Shown: positions 1 to 32,992 of the stretch, one piece after another
How positions within the stretch are numbered: the first letter of the stretch is position 1
Layout of the letters: each line of letters starts with the position of its first letter
Origin: Botryococcus braunii
Taxonomy: Eukaryota > Chlorophyta > Trebouxiophyceae
Reading direction: 5' to 3'
DNA length: 42,030 bases
NCBI GenBank assembly: GCA_002005505.1
Contig: KV908636.1
Coordinates: forward strand, 129,911 to 171,940
Translations under genes and position numbers: made by a program
The notes under the pieces: generated by a model
Database searches by the model: none
Seen by the model: only the letters and a program-made list of their open reading frames with translations
Told to the model about the DNA's origin: nothing

Positions 1-50
1 GCCGTGCACATGGCCCTCGCCGAGTACAGACGCTCCATATACTATCCTGG
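1..50 (+). CDS. possible partial exon of the TWD40-1-like gene
   Basis: The first 50 bases read AVHMALAEYRRSIYYPG with no stop and end at a candidate donor (GG^GTGATT). In this frame the exon ends in phase 2, which fits an acceptor at 1480/1481 that opens the next supported exon. The peptide is helical in character, as expected in the alpha-solenoid of this protein. It is short and cut by the window edge, so the call rests mainly on phase agreement. The rest of the gene's 5' half, including its WD40 propellers, lies outside the window. Confidence 0.35.
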
Positions 51-132
51 GTGATTCCTCCCAATTCCAGCCCACACACTAGCTTGGCCATACCTCATGA
101 TCGCCGGCTAGGGCCCGAGTGTGTTGTGTGCG

Positions 133-134
<2 letters not shown>

Positions 135-198
<64 letters not shown>

Positions 199-204
199 TG
201 TGTG
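135..204. repeat. (GT)n microsatellite
   Basis: Nearly uninterrupted GT dinucleotides on the + strand in the presumed intron 51-1480. The His/Thr- or Cys/Val-rich reading frames across it are artefacts of the repeat. Confidence 0.98.
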
Positions 205-1054
205 TTGCGGTGTGAGTTGTGTGTGTGTGTGTGCGTGTGGGGTGTGTGTGTGGGGGGGGTGGGTTGGGGTGTGGGCGTGTGCCCACGCGGGTTTTGAGTG
301 TGTGTGGAGGGTTGAGTGAGGGTGTGAGTTCACCGTCTTACAGAACCCTTGCCGTGACCCCAGCAACCTTCAGCGATTGAATCGATAAGAAGAGAAAGAA
401 AAGAAAGTCCAAGGTATGGGAATGCGCATGCCAAGCATGTGCCTCTCTTGCGGAAAATGCTTTTTTGCCCTGTTCCCTCCTCCTAGACTTGCAAAGCCCT
501 ACTTTACAAGCGCCTCTGTGCATTTTCCGGGGTCTATTTTACCTCCAGCTTCTGTCATGTGTAAGCACCATATGACTCCCCCAGAAATGCCGAAGTGCTC
601 CCTTTGTCCCTCCCTCCCTCCCTCGCTTTCAACGCATTTTCTCCGTTCCATAGAGAGAGGTGGGAGTGGGCTGGAGTTGTGGGCCTGTTAGCTCGTTGTG
701 CTTGCAGCACTTCGTACTGGCTGCTGCTGTGGTTTGAGAAGAGTGCAGGGATGGGGCAAGACAGTTTCTGGCGCATTCCGTTTGTTAGTCATGGAGGCAT
801 CAATGATTTGTTTCAGGGCAGGAAATGCAACTCTGTTCCGGTTTTGTTGTTTGGTTGTATCAGCGGGGGCTGAAGTGCAGAGCATGTGTCCAGGCCCAGT
901 GTTCCTCAGACGTGCCCCACCTGACCTTCTGTGAGGGATGCATTACAAGAAATACTGACACAAATCTTAGGCATTAGGCATGTAGCCACATGAAGATCGA
1001 GAATTTTGGAACCCCCCCCCCCCCAACGAAACAGAAAAAGGAGCATGCGCGACT
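205..1054. other. presumed intron, no recognisable gene
   Basis: Apart from the (GT)n tail, a G-rich stretch and a run of C at about 1012-1024, I see no convincing exon here. Open frames at 416-691 and 595-873 have no recognisable motif or good splice pair. With 1055-1480 this is most simply one intron of about 1.4 kb. Confidence 0.45.
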
Positions 1055-1150
1055 ATGTACACTGGTGGGGATTTGAACCCTGGTAGAGGGTGTACCCTGT
1101 CCTACTGCCCTCAACGCGCCGCTGCCCTACCCATTCAGGCATTGCTTAAA
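1055..1150 (-). repeat. tRNA-derived SINE-like remnant
   Basis: On the - strand this stretch has an A-box-like TGCCTGAATGGG and, about 60 nt downstream, a perfect B box GGTTCAAATCC. This is the layout of an internal RNA polymerase III promoter. The anticodon arm cannot be folded cleanly, so a tRNA-derived SINE or tRNA pseudogene is more likely than a working tRNA. Confidence 0.5.
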
Positions 1151-1480
1151 TCCCCCCACGCCCACCCCCCTCTCTTTCTCTGCCGCGAGATCTCACCCGT
1201 GCACTCTCGACCCACGCACGGATGTCCCGGCCCGCATGCATGCCGTGAAGCTCCAAAGAGCAAAGTTATAATCAGGAAGGGGCTTGGTCACCCCCAGGCG
1301 CCACCAGACGCTCGCATACTTCCATCGGGGCCCTCGTACAGCGAGAAAGATATTCCCACTCAAACAATCTCGCACCAAATCTGCGCAGTTACGGACTGAA
1401 AGCTGTTGCGTGCTCATTCTGTGAAGCACATGCATGCCCATCAGGCCCCTGTCCTGACTACAAAATGGATGTGGGGACAG

Positions 1481-10561
<9,081 letters not shown>

Positions 10562-11673
10562 ATCAGGAAGCATCACCAGTGTTGCAGCAGATACGTTGAC
10601 CTTAGCAACCAAGCAACACAGTTTAAGAACAAGTCCCAATCTGTGTTTGCTGGCTTGGGACCCTGTTACTGCACCAAAGTTGCTTTTTAAGGCCGAGTGA
10701 CCGCACACTTTTGCATTGCTTGTAGCATGTATCGATGACTGGTGCTTTAGGTCAGCAGGTTTTGGTGACCAGTAAGGCACCGGTATAGGATGAAAAACTT
10801 TCAATTCCTACTGAATAATGAGCCCAATGCTCATTTCCGGGCAGGTATTGCATGAAATCGATAAAAGTGTACGTAAAGTGAAGGACAAGGAAACATCCAT
10901 AACAAAGGAACCACAAGTTCTGTACATTACCTCCAAAACGATAGTTTTGCCCAACAGAAACGGCCGTAGGCAGACATTCCCGCAATCTTGGCAAACTCTA
11001 GTACGGTGGCATCAAACCCATCATGTCGAGAGCTTAAAACTACTCTGTAATCAAAAACCTTCCCCAGGCTGCATCCGCATATGTTTTTTGAAGCGAGTTT
11101 TCGTGATTCCCCTCAACGTCCGGACATGAAATAAGAGATAATAAAAGAACGGAAAGGGTAGGGACTGTAAGACAGCTCCGTTTACACGGCCTGATCCTCA
11201 ACCGTAACCCATAACCGCCCCGCTTACAGCGCCGCCTATGCACAATGGCCATGCGTCAAGTGCCTTTTTATTGCGGTCCCACTTAATTTACTTCATTGAA
11301 CAACCAGTGACCATAATTTTCTGGTACACCGAGCTGCTCGATGGGCCAAAACGTGTGGGCACGTCTCCCCAGCGTACCTGGCAGGTACAAAAAGTCTGAT
11401 TAGTGGATAACCTCTTCCAACTGCCAGTCGGAAACCCAAGCGTCGCATTTGCGGCATTCGTGGCTCGGATTCGCTGCGTCCAGGACATGTTAGGCTATGT
11501 CCACATGCATTACTTAAACTAGATTGGACATCATTTGATCCTCAAGCTTGAACATATTGTTTTGCTGTCAAGTATTTCAATGTATAATATTGGGTCGCCC
11601 GCATCTATCCTTGGGTCCGGCGTTCGACCTTAACCCGTCCGACTTGACCGCGGGAGGGGGAAGGATTGTAGTA
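10562..11673. other. intergenic region between TWD40-1-like gene and DEG7
   Basis: No convincing exon or repeat. It must hold the 3' end of the first gene and the promoter of DEG7. I see no clear TATA box. The open frames at 10298-10804 (-) and 10818-11129 (+) have no recognised motif. Confidence 0.6.
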
Positions 11674-23872
<12,199 letters not shown>

Positions 23873-25340
23873 CGCTTGTGTCACATGCAATGCTTTGTTA
23901 TTGTGTGTGAGAAACTTCCTTGGATTTGCTACATCTTTCTGTGTTCTGTTAATGGCCATTCACGATGGTGCTGTTAAGTTGTACAATAACTGTAGTTCCC
24001 ATGCAATATGAATTATCACAGTATTAATGTGCTGACTTTAACTTGGCAACAAAGTAGCTCGCCTGACCTGCAAAACGTCCTTTATTGCCATAAAAAGCGG
24101 GTGAATTGAATTCCTGGATCCGTTTCTTATCGCAAACGGCAGTGTAGAAAGCATGTTATGATAGCTAGTACGGGTCATACTGGACAGTGCGTGTAAGACT
24201 TCAATATGTATCACTTGGCATCTTTGATTATTGTAGACGTTAACATCCCTGCATGCAGGCATAACCAAGTTTTTGATAGAATGTCCAACGGTTGTTCAGC
24301 TCATAAACGTAAGATCCACGTTTGCCTGAACTGCGAGGTCTTCTTTTATGCGAGGAGGGCATGGATAGAAGTCAAGTTGAAGGAAATAAAGGCAAATGTT
24401 TTTTGTTGAGTTTGCCATAAAGTCCGGTGTATAGAAAAGGGTTTTCCGCAGCCAAAAGACCTAGTGAAAGTATCTGCTTTTAATTCCTTTTTTTTTTAGT
24501 CATTGCAGTGGGCTCTCTGCAGCTTTTACTCAGCTCTTATGCGTGTCTGTGTTGAATCCATCTATTGTGCTGCTGCTGTATGATGCAACCTGAAAGTACA
24601 TGTGGAAGCACCAGGGTGCTGGCCAGTGATGTTAATTTCAGAGACCTGCACAGCAACAGCCTTTGATGCTCAAATTGGAACTCGTTTTCCAGATTTTTTA
24701 AAAGTACGGGGGACGTCCAAGTGTTCCAGAAGTCAAAAAGCGAGAGCAGAATTTCAATCAGTAATCTTGCCTGTCCTGTTTGTTTCCAATGTAGAACCCA
24801 AATATTGACATCCGCGATCGTACTTGCTGCACCGCATTGCAGCGTTGCCATACTTGAACGCTGTTAAGAACCTGTGCTTTCTGTCGAAGTCACGTCAGGA
24901 GGAGATGGAGAATGAAGCAGACAAGCATGCTGCAAGCATCGACTTTAGTGCTACGGCAAGTGATGTGCGCATGCCTGGTTCTCTGGCCGACAGACACCAC
25001 CTTTTCCTGACGGAGTTCATTGTTTTGGGAGGTATCGACACAAAAACGCAGAAACACATACAAAAGTAGCATGCTTCTTGCAGGGGAAAAAACGACGAAA
25101 ATACTATTTGTGATACGGATGTCACTGTTTCAAGGGAACCTGACCATGTCAGCCCTGGGCTCACTTCTTCTGAAGAGGGTTTCACTTGGTCGCTACTTGT
25201 ACTTCTCCCCAAACTTCACCTTATGTCTGGTTCATCCGCATTGAATACCTACAGGTAATACAGGCTGATCTCTTCCTTGGTTTAGACACATAGTGAAGCA
25301 TTTCCTTCCATGTCTTGGAGCTGTAATAAGTCGGTGCAAA
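23873..25340. other. intergenic region 3' of DEG7
   Basis: No confident gene. The frame at 24824-25069 (+) contains RQEEMENEADKHAASIDFSA and looks faintly coding, but it has no recognised motif and no partner exon. The DEG7 3' UTR should lie in the first few hundred bases. Confidence 0.5.
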
Positions 25341-25520
25341 ATGGTGGTGCATGGACTAGCGTGTTAGTTATGCACCATGGCAACCGAGCTATGAAGGAAA
25401 GGGCATGGGGTGAGTGAGCACTTGGAGCGGCACAGCGTTGGACTTCTTACTTATTGGCCAGTATCGTGCTATGATCAGATTAAGATCACACTCAAATCCC
25501 TATCCAGCAGTTCATACGCA
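25341..25520 (+). repeat. tRNA-Ser-like SINE remnant
   Basis: Contains GCGTTGGACTT, the D-to-anticodon arm string typical of tRNA-Ser, and further on ACTCAAATCCC, a B-box-like element. The A box is degenerate and the spacing is long, so this is a tRNA-derived repeat rather than a tRNA gene. Confidence 0.45.
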
Positions 25521-25702
25521 GGCTGACCCGGAAGGTTTAGAGGCAGCCCAAGTTATCGGAGAGTCGCCCATTTTGAATTGAAGTCCTGCATGACAACAGC
25601 AAAGCCTCTTATTTGGGACTTGAGGTAGACTTGCAATATGAGCATGTCTGCTACGCTATGCAGCTGGAACCTGACTTCCCTCCCCTCCCCCCCCCCCAAC
25701 CT

Positions 25703-25875
<173 letters not shown>

Positions 25876-26404
25876 GTGCGCACGCGCGCGCCTGTGTGTG
25901 CGTGTGTTTTCGTGTATGCGTACATGCGGCGCTGTGTGTGAGCCTATGCGTATGACCCAGCCGACCCCCAACACAGGACGATAGTTGACGCACTGGCAAC
26001 TAATTGGAGGCACCCGAATGGAGCCCCCCATCTTGAGTCTGGTGTTAAAACAGAATGGAGTTTAGGTCAAACTTTGAGATCGCGAGCTCAATGACTTTGC
26101 CGTCCACAGAGCGTCCTCGCCGTGTCAGCCTTTCGGGATCCTTAAGGATCTCTCCCAGGGTCGTCCCAAAACTCTTCCGAGGTGTTTTAGGACTGCAACC
26201 CAGCTCAGCGCCAGCAGGCGTGGTATCCCCTCAGCCATAATGGCTGGTTCTGGATGTTATATATCCTTCCGTACCACGTTTTACCACTTGCAACTTGACT
26301 TGCTTAAGACCCGGCGCTGGCTTCTACCAACTCGATCGTGGCAGCAGCCCAGAGGGGTACCCTCGATCACGCCAGTACCCAAAGCACAACATCCCATATT
26401 ACAA
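25876..26404. other. no recognised feature
   Basis: Unique-looking sequence. The open frame at 26055-26240 (+) has no motif I know. Confidence 0.5.
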
Positions 26405-26718
26405 CACGAGACTGCAACACGATACTCACCACCCGCAATAATTCATCTTAAGATTATTATTTGCGTTAATATTAATGCTAATAATAATGCAACACGAGAC
26501 TGCAACACGATACTCACCGATACGATACCCATGTTGCAACACGAGACCGCAAAACGATACTCACCACCCATAATCATTCATCTTAAGATTGTTATTAGCT
26601 TAAATAATAAAGCTTTTCCGGTTTATAATGAGCAGCAACTGTTTTGCCGTTTTTTGAGGGTGCTTTTACTGGTTGGCTGTTAGCACCTCTCACATAGCCA
26701 CTAGTCATTTTCAATTTG
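26405..26718 (+). repeat. 314-bp direct repeat, left copy
   Basis: From CACGAGACTGCAACACGATA to TCATTTTCAATTTG. It recurs at 27740-28053 with a single difference that I can find (AATAATTC versus AATCATTC). Inside are three diverged copies of a GCAACACGAGACTGC motif and an AT-rich TTATTATTTGCGTTAATATT stretch. The ends are not TG/CA. Confidence 0.95.
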
Positions 26719-27739
26719 CTGCGCAACGCGGAGAGTTGCTATGCATACTTACTTACAGACATATCACCATGCACTGTTTATATGACCCCAACACACCACA
26801 GCCCACTGTATGCCTGTAAACGGACCTTCTGGGGTATGGTGCTGGCCACATCTGCCAGCAGGGGTCCCACCCAAACTTTCAGTTACAGGTACGAAAATGC
26901 CAACGCCCACTCATGTCCACAAATCATGACACTGGATGCTGTGGATGTGGGCGGTTGGGGGGGGGGGGGGGTAAGGGTAGCTTTTTAAAAGGTGTCCAGG
27001 TAAATTGGAAAAAGGGGTGGGGGGAGGGGGGGTTGACCGTCCGTATGGAACCCATGTGATATTATCTTTCTGGGTGTTGGGGGTTTCCTAATTAGTAACT
27101 CTGCCGGTCAAACTGCTGGGAGTAGTGGGGTGGGAGTTTAGGGCTCTCGCCCCCATCTTCCTTTTTCTATATTGCAACACGAGACTGCCCCAAGACGTTG
27201 GCATGCGGCCACGCAGGTGCGAAAACGTGGCCCCCAACTGGTGCGAAGATAACCCCAAGACACGAAAATGATGCACAACTTTGTGGGGTTTCTGTCAGTG
27301 CGTGAACATTTGCTTGTGACAGCAACCGTATCTGCTGAACAAAACCAGGGAAGTCAATCCGACCCAGCAAAAAAACGGCAAAAAAAGGGCAAAAAACAGT
27401 AAGGTGGGGGGGGGGGCAGGCTGTTCAAGGCATAAGGTCCCGGTCACCGTAGCCTTTGTCTAGGGGATCAGCGTGATATGATGGATGGTTTCATAATACA
27501 CCGCATGTGGTTTTGAGTTGCAATACCTAGTAGAAGGGGGTCATGACTCACGGGGCTCCGCATGTGTGTTGCCTGTCCAGAATTTATACTGGAAGGGTCG
27601 TGGTACACCGGATGCAGCTTTCTGGATCAAATCACGTTCGAGGGCCAACACAGCCGTTATTTAAAGTTGGAGGGCGTTCTCTTCTAGACACGGATGGGAA
27701 CTTCTGTGGCTCAGTAAATTTGGCGTGCCATGTATCTAT
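26719..27739. other. spacer between the two 314-bp repeats
   Basis: 1021 bp with several G runs (about 26957-26970, 27017-27031 and 27405-27416), no convincing gene, and one isolated copy of TTGCAACACGAGACTGC at about 27173, the same motif as in the flanking repeats. Confidence 0.7.
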
Positions 27740-28053
27740 CACGAGACTGCAACACGATACTCACCACCCGCAATCATTCATCTTAAGATTATTATTTGCG
27801 TTAATATTAATGCTAATAATAATGCAACACGAGACTGCAACACGATACTCACCGATACGATACCCATGTTGCAACACGAGACCGCAAAACGATACTCACC
27901 ACCCATAATCATTCATCTTAAGATTGTTATTAGCTTAAATAATAAAGCTTTTCCGGTTTATAATGAGCAGCAACTGTTTTGCCGTTTTTTGAGGGTGCTT
28001 TTACTGGTTGGCTGTTAGCACCTCTCACATAGCCACTAGTCATTTTCAATTTG
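27740..28053 (+). repeat. 314-bp direct repeat, right copy
   Basis: Same sequence as 26405-26718, offset by exactly 1335 bp at both ends, so no indels separate the copies. Confidence 0.95.
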
Positions 28054-28460
28054 GAAGCCACCCACGTAGATAGCATGTCTGAGGCCTTGGCACGTAATAA
28101 ACACCTCATATCAGGTTCATCCACATATTATACTCAGAGGCGGTCAGGTGTTCATCCTGTTGGGTTTTGTGCTTCATTATGTCATGTTAATTTGAGGTAA
28201 TTATGATTAGATAAATAGCTGTGAGTTAACTTCACAGTTAACTCAAGGTGAGGATGCCTTGACACTGGCTAATCAATCAGAAGGATAAACATTATATGGC
28301 TGTCGTCTACTGTTACTTTTTGTGGCTGAAAAACCATGCATTTACCTTTAATAAAAACGTGCATGAGAGTACTGTTAGGATAAGGGTCCAGAACTTGAGG
28401 TTTTGGACCATTAGGGAGACAGGAATTCAGGAAAAGGGTCAGGAGTACTGCTGAATAGCG
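28054..28460. other. insertion-site flank of the gypsy element
   Basis: No gene seen. A perfect 9-bp hairpin (GAGTTAACT-TCAC-AGTTAACTC) lies at 28223-28244 in AT-rich sequence. Confidence 0.5.
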
Positions 28461-28465
28461 CAACC
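28461..28465 (+). repeat. target-site duplication CAACC (left)
   Basis: CAACC immediately before the 5' LTR; the same five bases follow the 3' LTR at 34496-34500. Five bases is the usual size for LTR retrotransposons. Confidence 0.95.
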
Positions 28466-28726
28466 TGTAGCATTTCCTAGGGTATAATGCTCTAGTAGGG
28501 TCCTTGGCATAGTGCATGACTTGCCTTGTGATCTAGTTCGCAGTACAACCTCGCTCAGGTACTTCGCTCGGTTGCCCGATCACGCGTCTGTGGCAGTACG
28601 ATATAATTCAATCCACCCTGGGTTTAAGAGTACGCTTGCGAATCAATCATGTAACACTCTTTTGTTGCACACCACGAACGTCTCACTGTCTCCTTCTAAA
28701 CCTCTTCCGCTAAGCTATAGTCTACA
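28466..28726 (+). repeat. 5' LTR of gypsy element
   Basis: 261 bp, TGTAGCATTTCC to TAGTCTACA, same as 34235-34495 base for base by eye. It should hold the element's promoter. ACGATATAATTC at about 28600 is the only TATA-like string. Confidence 0.97.
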
Positions 28727-28727
28727 G

Positions 28728-28740
28728 TGGTATCGGCGAC
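28728..28740 (+). other. primer-binding site
   Basis: TGGTATCGGCGAC one base after the LTR; its TGGTATC start matches the 3' end complement of initiator tRNA-Met used by most plant LTR elements. Confidence 0.8.
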
Positions 28741-28791
28741 AAGGATTAGTTCCTTGTCGTTCGTTCGTGGTGCGTTTCTTTCGTGATTGTG

Positions 28792-29818
28792 ATGTCTCGG
28801 CATCCTTGTTCGAGTTCGAGGGTCCGTGCACCGAGTCCTGGCATCGCAGAGCCAGATCCATCCATAGATCTTCTTGCTTATGTATATGTAGATCGTTCAT
28901 GGGTAGATCTTCGTTGTATGCTTAGGCGTGTGGTAGATATCGGTGCCCTGCTCGAAGGAGCCGTTGCATTAGGATCTAGTGTTCCGTCGCATTCCCCTCC
29001 AGTTGATACCGCTCAGAGCATTTCAAAGGGACTTGAGATGTTAATTCAGTGCTCTCTCGCGCAACCTGCATCTGTGGTCGTGCCGCAGCCCATACCAACG
29101 GCGATTCCGGCATCGGCTACAGCCTCGTCAGGTTCAGGGAAGCCCTCGCTCAAGTTGCCATACCCATCTGTATTCGAGGGAGATCCAATGAAGTTGGATC
29201 CATGGCTTATGCAGACTGAAATGTGTTTGGGGACCTACGATGTAGGCTTGGCATCCGCTCGGTGGAGGTGGCTACGACGTTCTAGCGTTGGATTGGTGGA
29301 CTGGGCAGTTTAAGTTAATTGCTTCAGGGAGTCTTGCTGCTTATGGGACGTGGGAATCGTTTGTGACTGCACTTACTGCTGCTTTTAGGCCTGTAGAGCT
29401 GCATAAGAGGCATTTAGAGCAGTTGCTGAGTCTCTCACAGGGAAAGACTGACATGCGAAGCTATATTGCAACATTTAATGCATTGAGGTCAAAGGTTCCA
29501 AAGGCATTTGCAGAAGAGACTTTGTGTCACTTATTTTTGGCTGGCTGCAGGGCTGATCTTCAGAAAAGCATCTCCCTACAGTATCCCCAGACCTTGGAAG
29601 ACTGCTTCAAGCATGCTGTGACAATATCAGACCTCCCAGGACCGTCTAAGCCTGTGAACCCTGCTCCAAAGTACTCCCCTGACTCCAAGTCACCAGGCCC
29701 GACAAAAACTTCTGCGCAGCCCTGCGCACATTGTGGCAAGGCAGGACACGCAGCAGAGCGTTGCTGGAAATTGCATCCAGAGCTCAGACAACCCAAGCGC
29801 AAGTCAAGTACTACTTGA
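28792..29818 (+). pseudogene. gag: gypsy gag, frameshifted
   Basis: Starts at ATG 28792 (MSRHPCSSSRVRAPSPG). The frame is lost around 29270-29290, where the family motif VEVATTF...ALDWWTGQF is spread over three frames, and resumes in another frame through AFRPVELHKRHLEQL to the stop at 29816. The C-terminus has a CCHC zinc knuckle CAHCGKAGHAAERC (CX2CX4HX4C), which binds the element's RNA in the virus-like particle. At least two small indels are needed to explain the frames, so an intact capsid protein is not made from this copy. Confidence 0.85.
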
Positions 29819-29861
29819 TTTGTTGGTCTTCTTTGGTAAAACAGCAGTGTGAGTCCTGTTT

Positions 29862-30300
29862 ATGATGCCAGCCAACTGTTCAGAGCCCCAGTATGGTATT
29901 CCTGTTTTGTATGAGCTTGGTCATCTGCAGAATTATTTCCACAGTTGTTACCATAATTTCATGACCCATATTGTAGGTGGGCATGGTTTGTGTAGAGAGT
30001 TTCAGACATCCCCCTCTGCCAGTGACCTGATCAGTCCTGAGAGCATGTTTAAGAGAGATGCAGCTCCTCACCTTATTGATAGTGATGCTCATGTTGTTTT
30101 GTTGGTTGATAGTAGTGATAGAGAGGATTCTGTCAGCCAGCTTGTGTCACAGTTGTTGCCAGGAACAAGATTGACTGTGCTCTCTTGTCAAAGCCATTGT
30201 GAGCAGGTGCTGGAAGGGACTACTTCACAGCAGTCACATGAATTACTACTCTCGGCTTCTGTTTTGGCTGCATTGGGTTTATCTTCCACCACTATGTGCA
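29862..30300 (+). pseudogene. gag-pro linker in a third frame
   Basis: Open frame MMPANCSEPQYGIPVLYELG onward, through AAPHLIDSDAHVVLLVDSSD, then AALGLSSTTM. It sits between the gag stop and the protease and fades where the pol frame takes over near 30300. It looks like the pre-protease region of the polyprotein displaced by frameshifts; I do not know a function for it. Confidence 0.5.
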
Positions 30301-32992
30301 CACCCCATTGCAATTCCCATACAGGCTTGCCCTTGTTAGTTGTTTGGTACAGTCTGGCTGTCTCGGTGAGAAGAAGAAGCCACTGCCTGCAACCTGTTTT
30401 GACTCTTTTGTTCAGCTTGACAGTAGACACATTGTGGATGGTCTTGATCTTTCTGGTACTTGTATTGAGTTTGAGGGAACTCTTGCTGGTAGGACTGTCA
30501 GGATTTTGTTAGACAGTGGAGCTTCTGCAAATTTTATTGATGATAAACTTGTGCATGAGCTTGCCCTTCCCACTGAATCTATGAGTTCACATGTTACTGT
30601 GAGAGTAGCTGATGGCAGAACATCTATGGTAGGACATAGTGTGTCAACTGACCTGACTGTTGGGACATTGGGTTTTAGAGTCACCTGCCTCCCTACTGAG
30701 TTGACTTATTATGATCTTGTCTTGGGCAAACCTTGGCTTACTGCTTTTAACCCAGTTGTAAATTGGAAATTGAATGCTGTGTCCTTGGTTCATGCTGATC
30801 AAACACATGTACTTTTGGGGTGTCAGAGGTCAGGCATGCCAGAATATGTGGTTTCTTCTATGGAAGTAGAAGAGATGGTGAAGTTGGGTGAATCAATCTA
30901 TGTTGTTCAATTAAATGCAGTGACTGACAGTCCAGATACTGATGCATATAATGTGCCAGAGTTGGAGGAGCTTTTGCAGGAGTTTCAAGATGTTTTATCT
31001 GGACTTCCTGAAGGCCTACCCCCTACTCGTGCTGGAGACCACCATATCAGATTGGAGCCGGAGGCAACTCCTCCAGTCTCTCGTATTTACCCACTGTCCG
31101 GAGCTCAGCTGGCTGAACTTCGTGCGCAGTTACAAGAGCTCCTGGAGCGAGGCTTCATCCGCCCATCAACATCCCCTTTTGGTGCACCTATCTTATTTGT
31201 CCCAAAGAAAGATGGTGGCTGGCGTTTGTGCATTGACTATAGAGCCTTGAATAGGATTACTGTTAGGAACCAGCACCCATTGCCTAGAATTGATGAGATG
31301 TTTGAACAACTTCATGGCAGTTGTATCTTTTCTAAACTTGATCTGGCTTCTGGGTATCATCAGATACGTATGCATGAAGACAGTATAGAAAAGACTGCAT
31401 TTAAAACTCGTTATGGTCATTATGAATTTACTGTGATGCCTTTTGGGTTGACTAATGCTCCTGCCACCTTTCAGGCTGTAATGAACTCTGTCTTGGCTCC
31501 CTTTCTTGACAGATTTGTGCTAGTGTACCTAGACGATATCCTCATTTATTTTAAATCTGTTGCAGAACATATGGAGCATCTAAGAACTGTCTTGTCAGTG
31601 TTACGGGAACATAAATTTTATTGTAAAAGGTCTAAGTGTGAATTTGCTGCCAAGCAGGTGGAATACCTTGGGCACCTGTTGACACCGGATGGGATCAAGG
31701 TGGATCCTAGGAAGGTTGCTGCCATTCAGGATTGGCCCACTCCTTGTAATGTGTCACAGTTGAGAGGGTTCCTTGGGTTGACACAATATTATGACACTTT
31801 TATTGACCATTTTGCAGATGTTGCTTATCCTATGACTGAGTTGCTTAAGAAGGATATGCCTTGGACCTGGGAGGGACCCCAGAGGGAAGCCTTTGTTGCA
31901 CTGAAAGATCTTGTTTCTACTCCTCCTTGCCTGTTGATGCCTGATTTAGACAAACCTTTTGTTGTACATGTAGACGCCTCAGGATTTGCTGTTGGAGCTG
32001 TACTACAGCAGGATCAAGGGAAGGGACTGCAGCCCGTGGCCTTCGAATCCAGGAAATTCCAACCCCCTGAAAGGAAGTTAGCACCCTATGATAGAGAATT
32101 GCTTGCCCTGATACATGCATTACTGAAGTGGAAGCATTTGTTGCTAGGGGCTAAGTTTACTGTGCACACTGACCAGCAAGCACTTAAGTATTTACTTACT
32201 GCTCCTGTTAGGACTAGTAGACAAGAACGTTGGCTTACTGAGATCATGAGGTTCATGCCTGACATCAAATATGTTAAAGGGACTGACAACGTTGTTGCAG
32301 ATGCTTTATCCAGGCGTGTTGATTTAGCAGTAATGCATGTCTCCTCTGTTTCTGTCTCGTCCCTCCTACCAGAAATTGCTTTGCTGTGTACTAATGACCC
32401 CACAGTTACTAAACTGGTGGAAGAAGGTGTTTTGGTGATGAGAGACACTATACCTTATTCTGTGCAGTCAGGTCGAGTATTTGTCCCTGATGCAATGAGA
32501 GAGAAGGTATTGAGAGAGTGTCATTCCACCCCCTTTTCTGGACATCTTGGGATTAACAAGATGCATGACTTAGTTTGCAGGAACTTTTGGTGGCCACGGC
32601 TCAACTCGTCAGTCAGGGACTTTTGCAGGTCTTGTGACACCTGCCAGCGCACTAAAGGGACGGGAACTGTACCTTATGGACTGCTCCAGCCACTACCTAT
32701 TCCGGATGGACCTTGGCAGAGCGTTTCCCTGGACTTAGTGACTGATTTACCTGTCTGTTGTGGGTTTGATTCTATTGTGGTATTTGTTGATAGGTTTTCT
32801 AAGTTGTGTGTATTGGCTGCATGCAATAAAACTATCACTGCACCCCAGCTTGCACAACTATTTATTGACAGGGTCTTTGTGAGATTTGGAATGCCTACCT
32901 CAATTGTGAGTGATAGAGATCCTAGGTTCACTAGCCATTTTTGGCAGGCCTTTATGAATATATTAGACTGCCTTAAAGTGTGCCAAATCTAA
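30296..32992 (+). pseudogene. pol: gypsy pol: protease, RT, RNase H, 5' part of integrase
   Basis: An 898-codon open frame. Aspartic protease LLDSGASANFIDD (catalytic Asp at about residue 73). Reverse transcriptase with KKDGGWRLCIDYRALN, FSKLDLASGYHQIR and the catalytic YLDDILIY at about 411. RNase H with VHVDASGFAVGAVLQQD, LLALIHALLKWKHLL and HTDQQALKYLL. Integrase HHCC finger (HLGINKMHDLVCRNFWWPR, CRSCDTCQRTKG), then core motifs SLDLVTDLP and SDRDPRFTSHFWQAF. It then breaks off at FMNILDCLKVCQI and stops. RT and RNase H look intact, integrase cannot be active. Confidence 0.93.

Noticed and set aside
24824..25069. Protein-coding exon of a third host gene
   Set aside because: Protein-like in places but no recognised motif, no convincing splice partners and no neighbouring exons.
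25341..25520. Functional tRNA-Ser gene
   Set aside because: Acceptor stem and A box do not fold or match; spacing is too long.
26405..28053. The 314-bp direct repeats as LTRs of a short retrotransposon
   Set aside because: No TG/CA ends, no target duplication, no primer site or polypurine tract next to them.
28223..28244. Perfect 9-bp hairpin as a terminator or regulatory site
   Set aside because: Short AT-rich hairpins are expected by chance, and no gene adjoins it.
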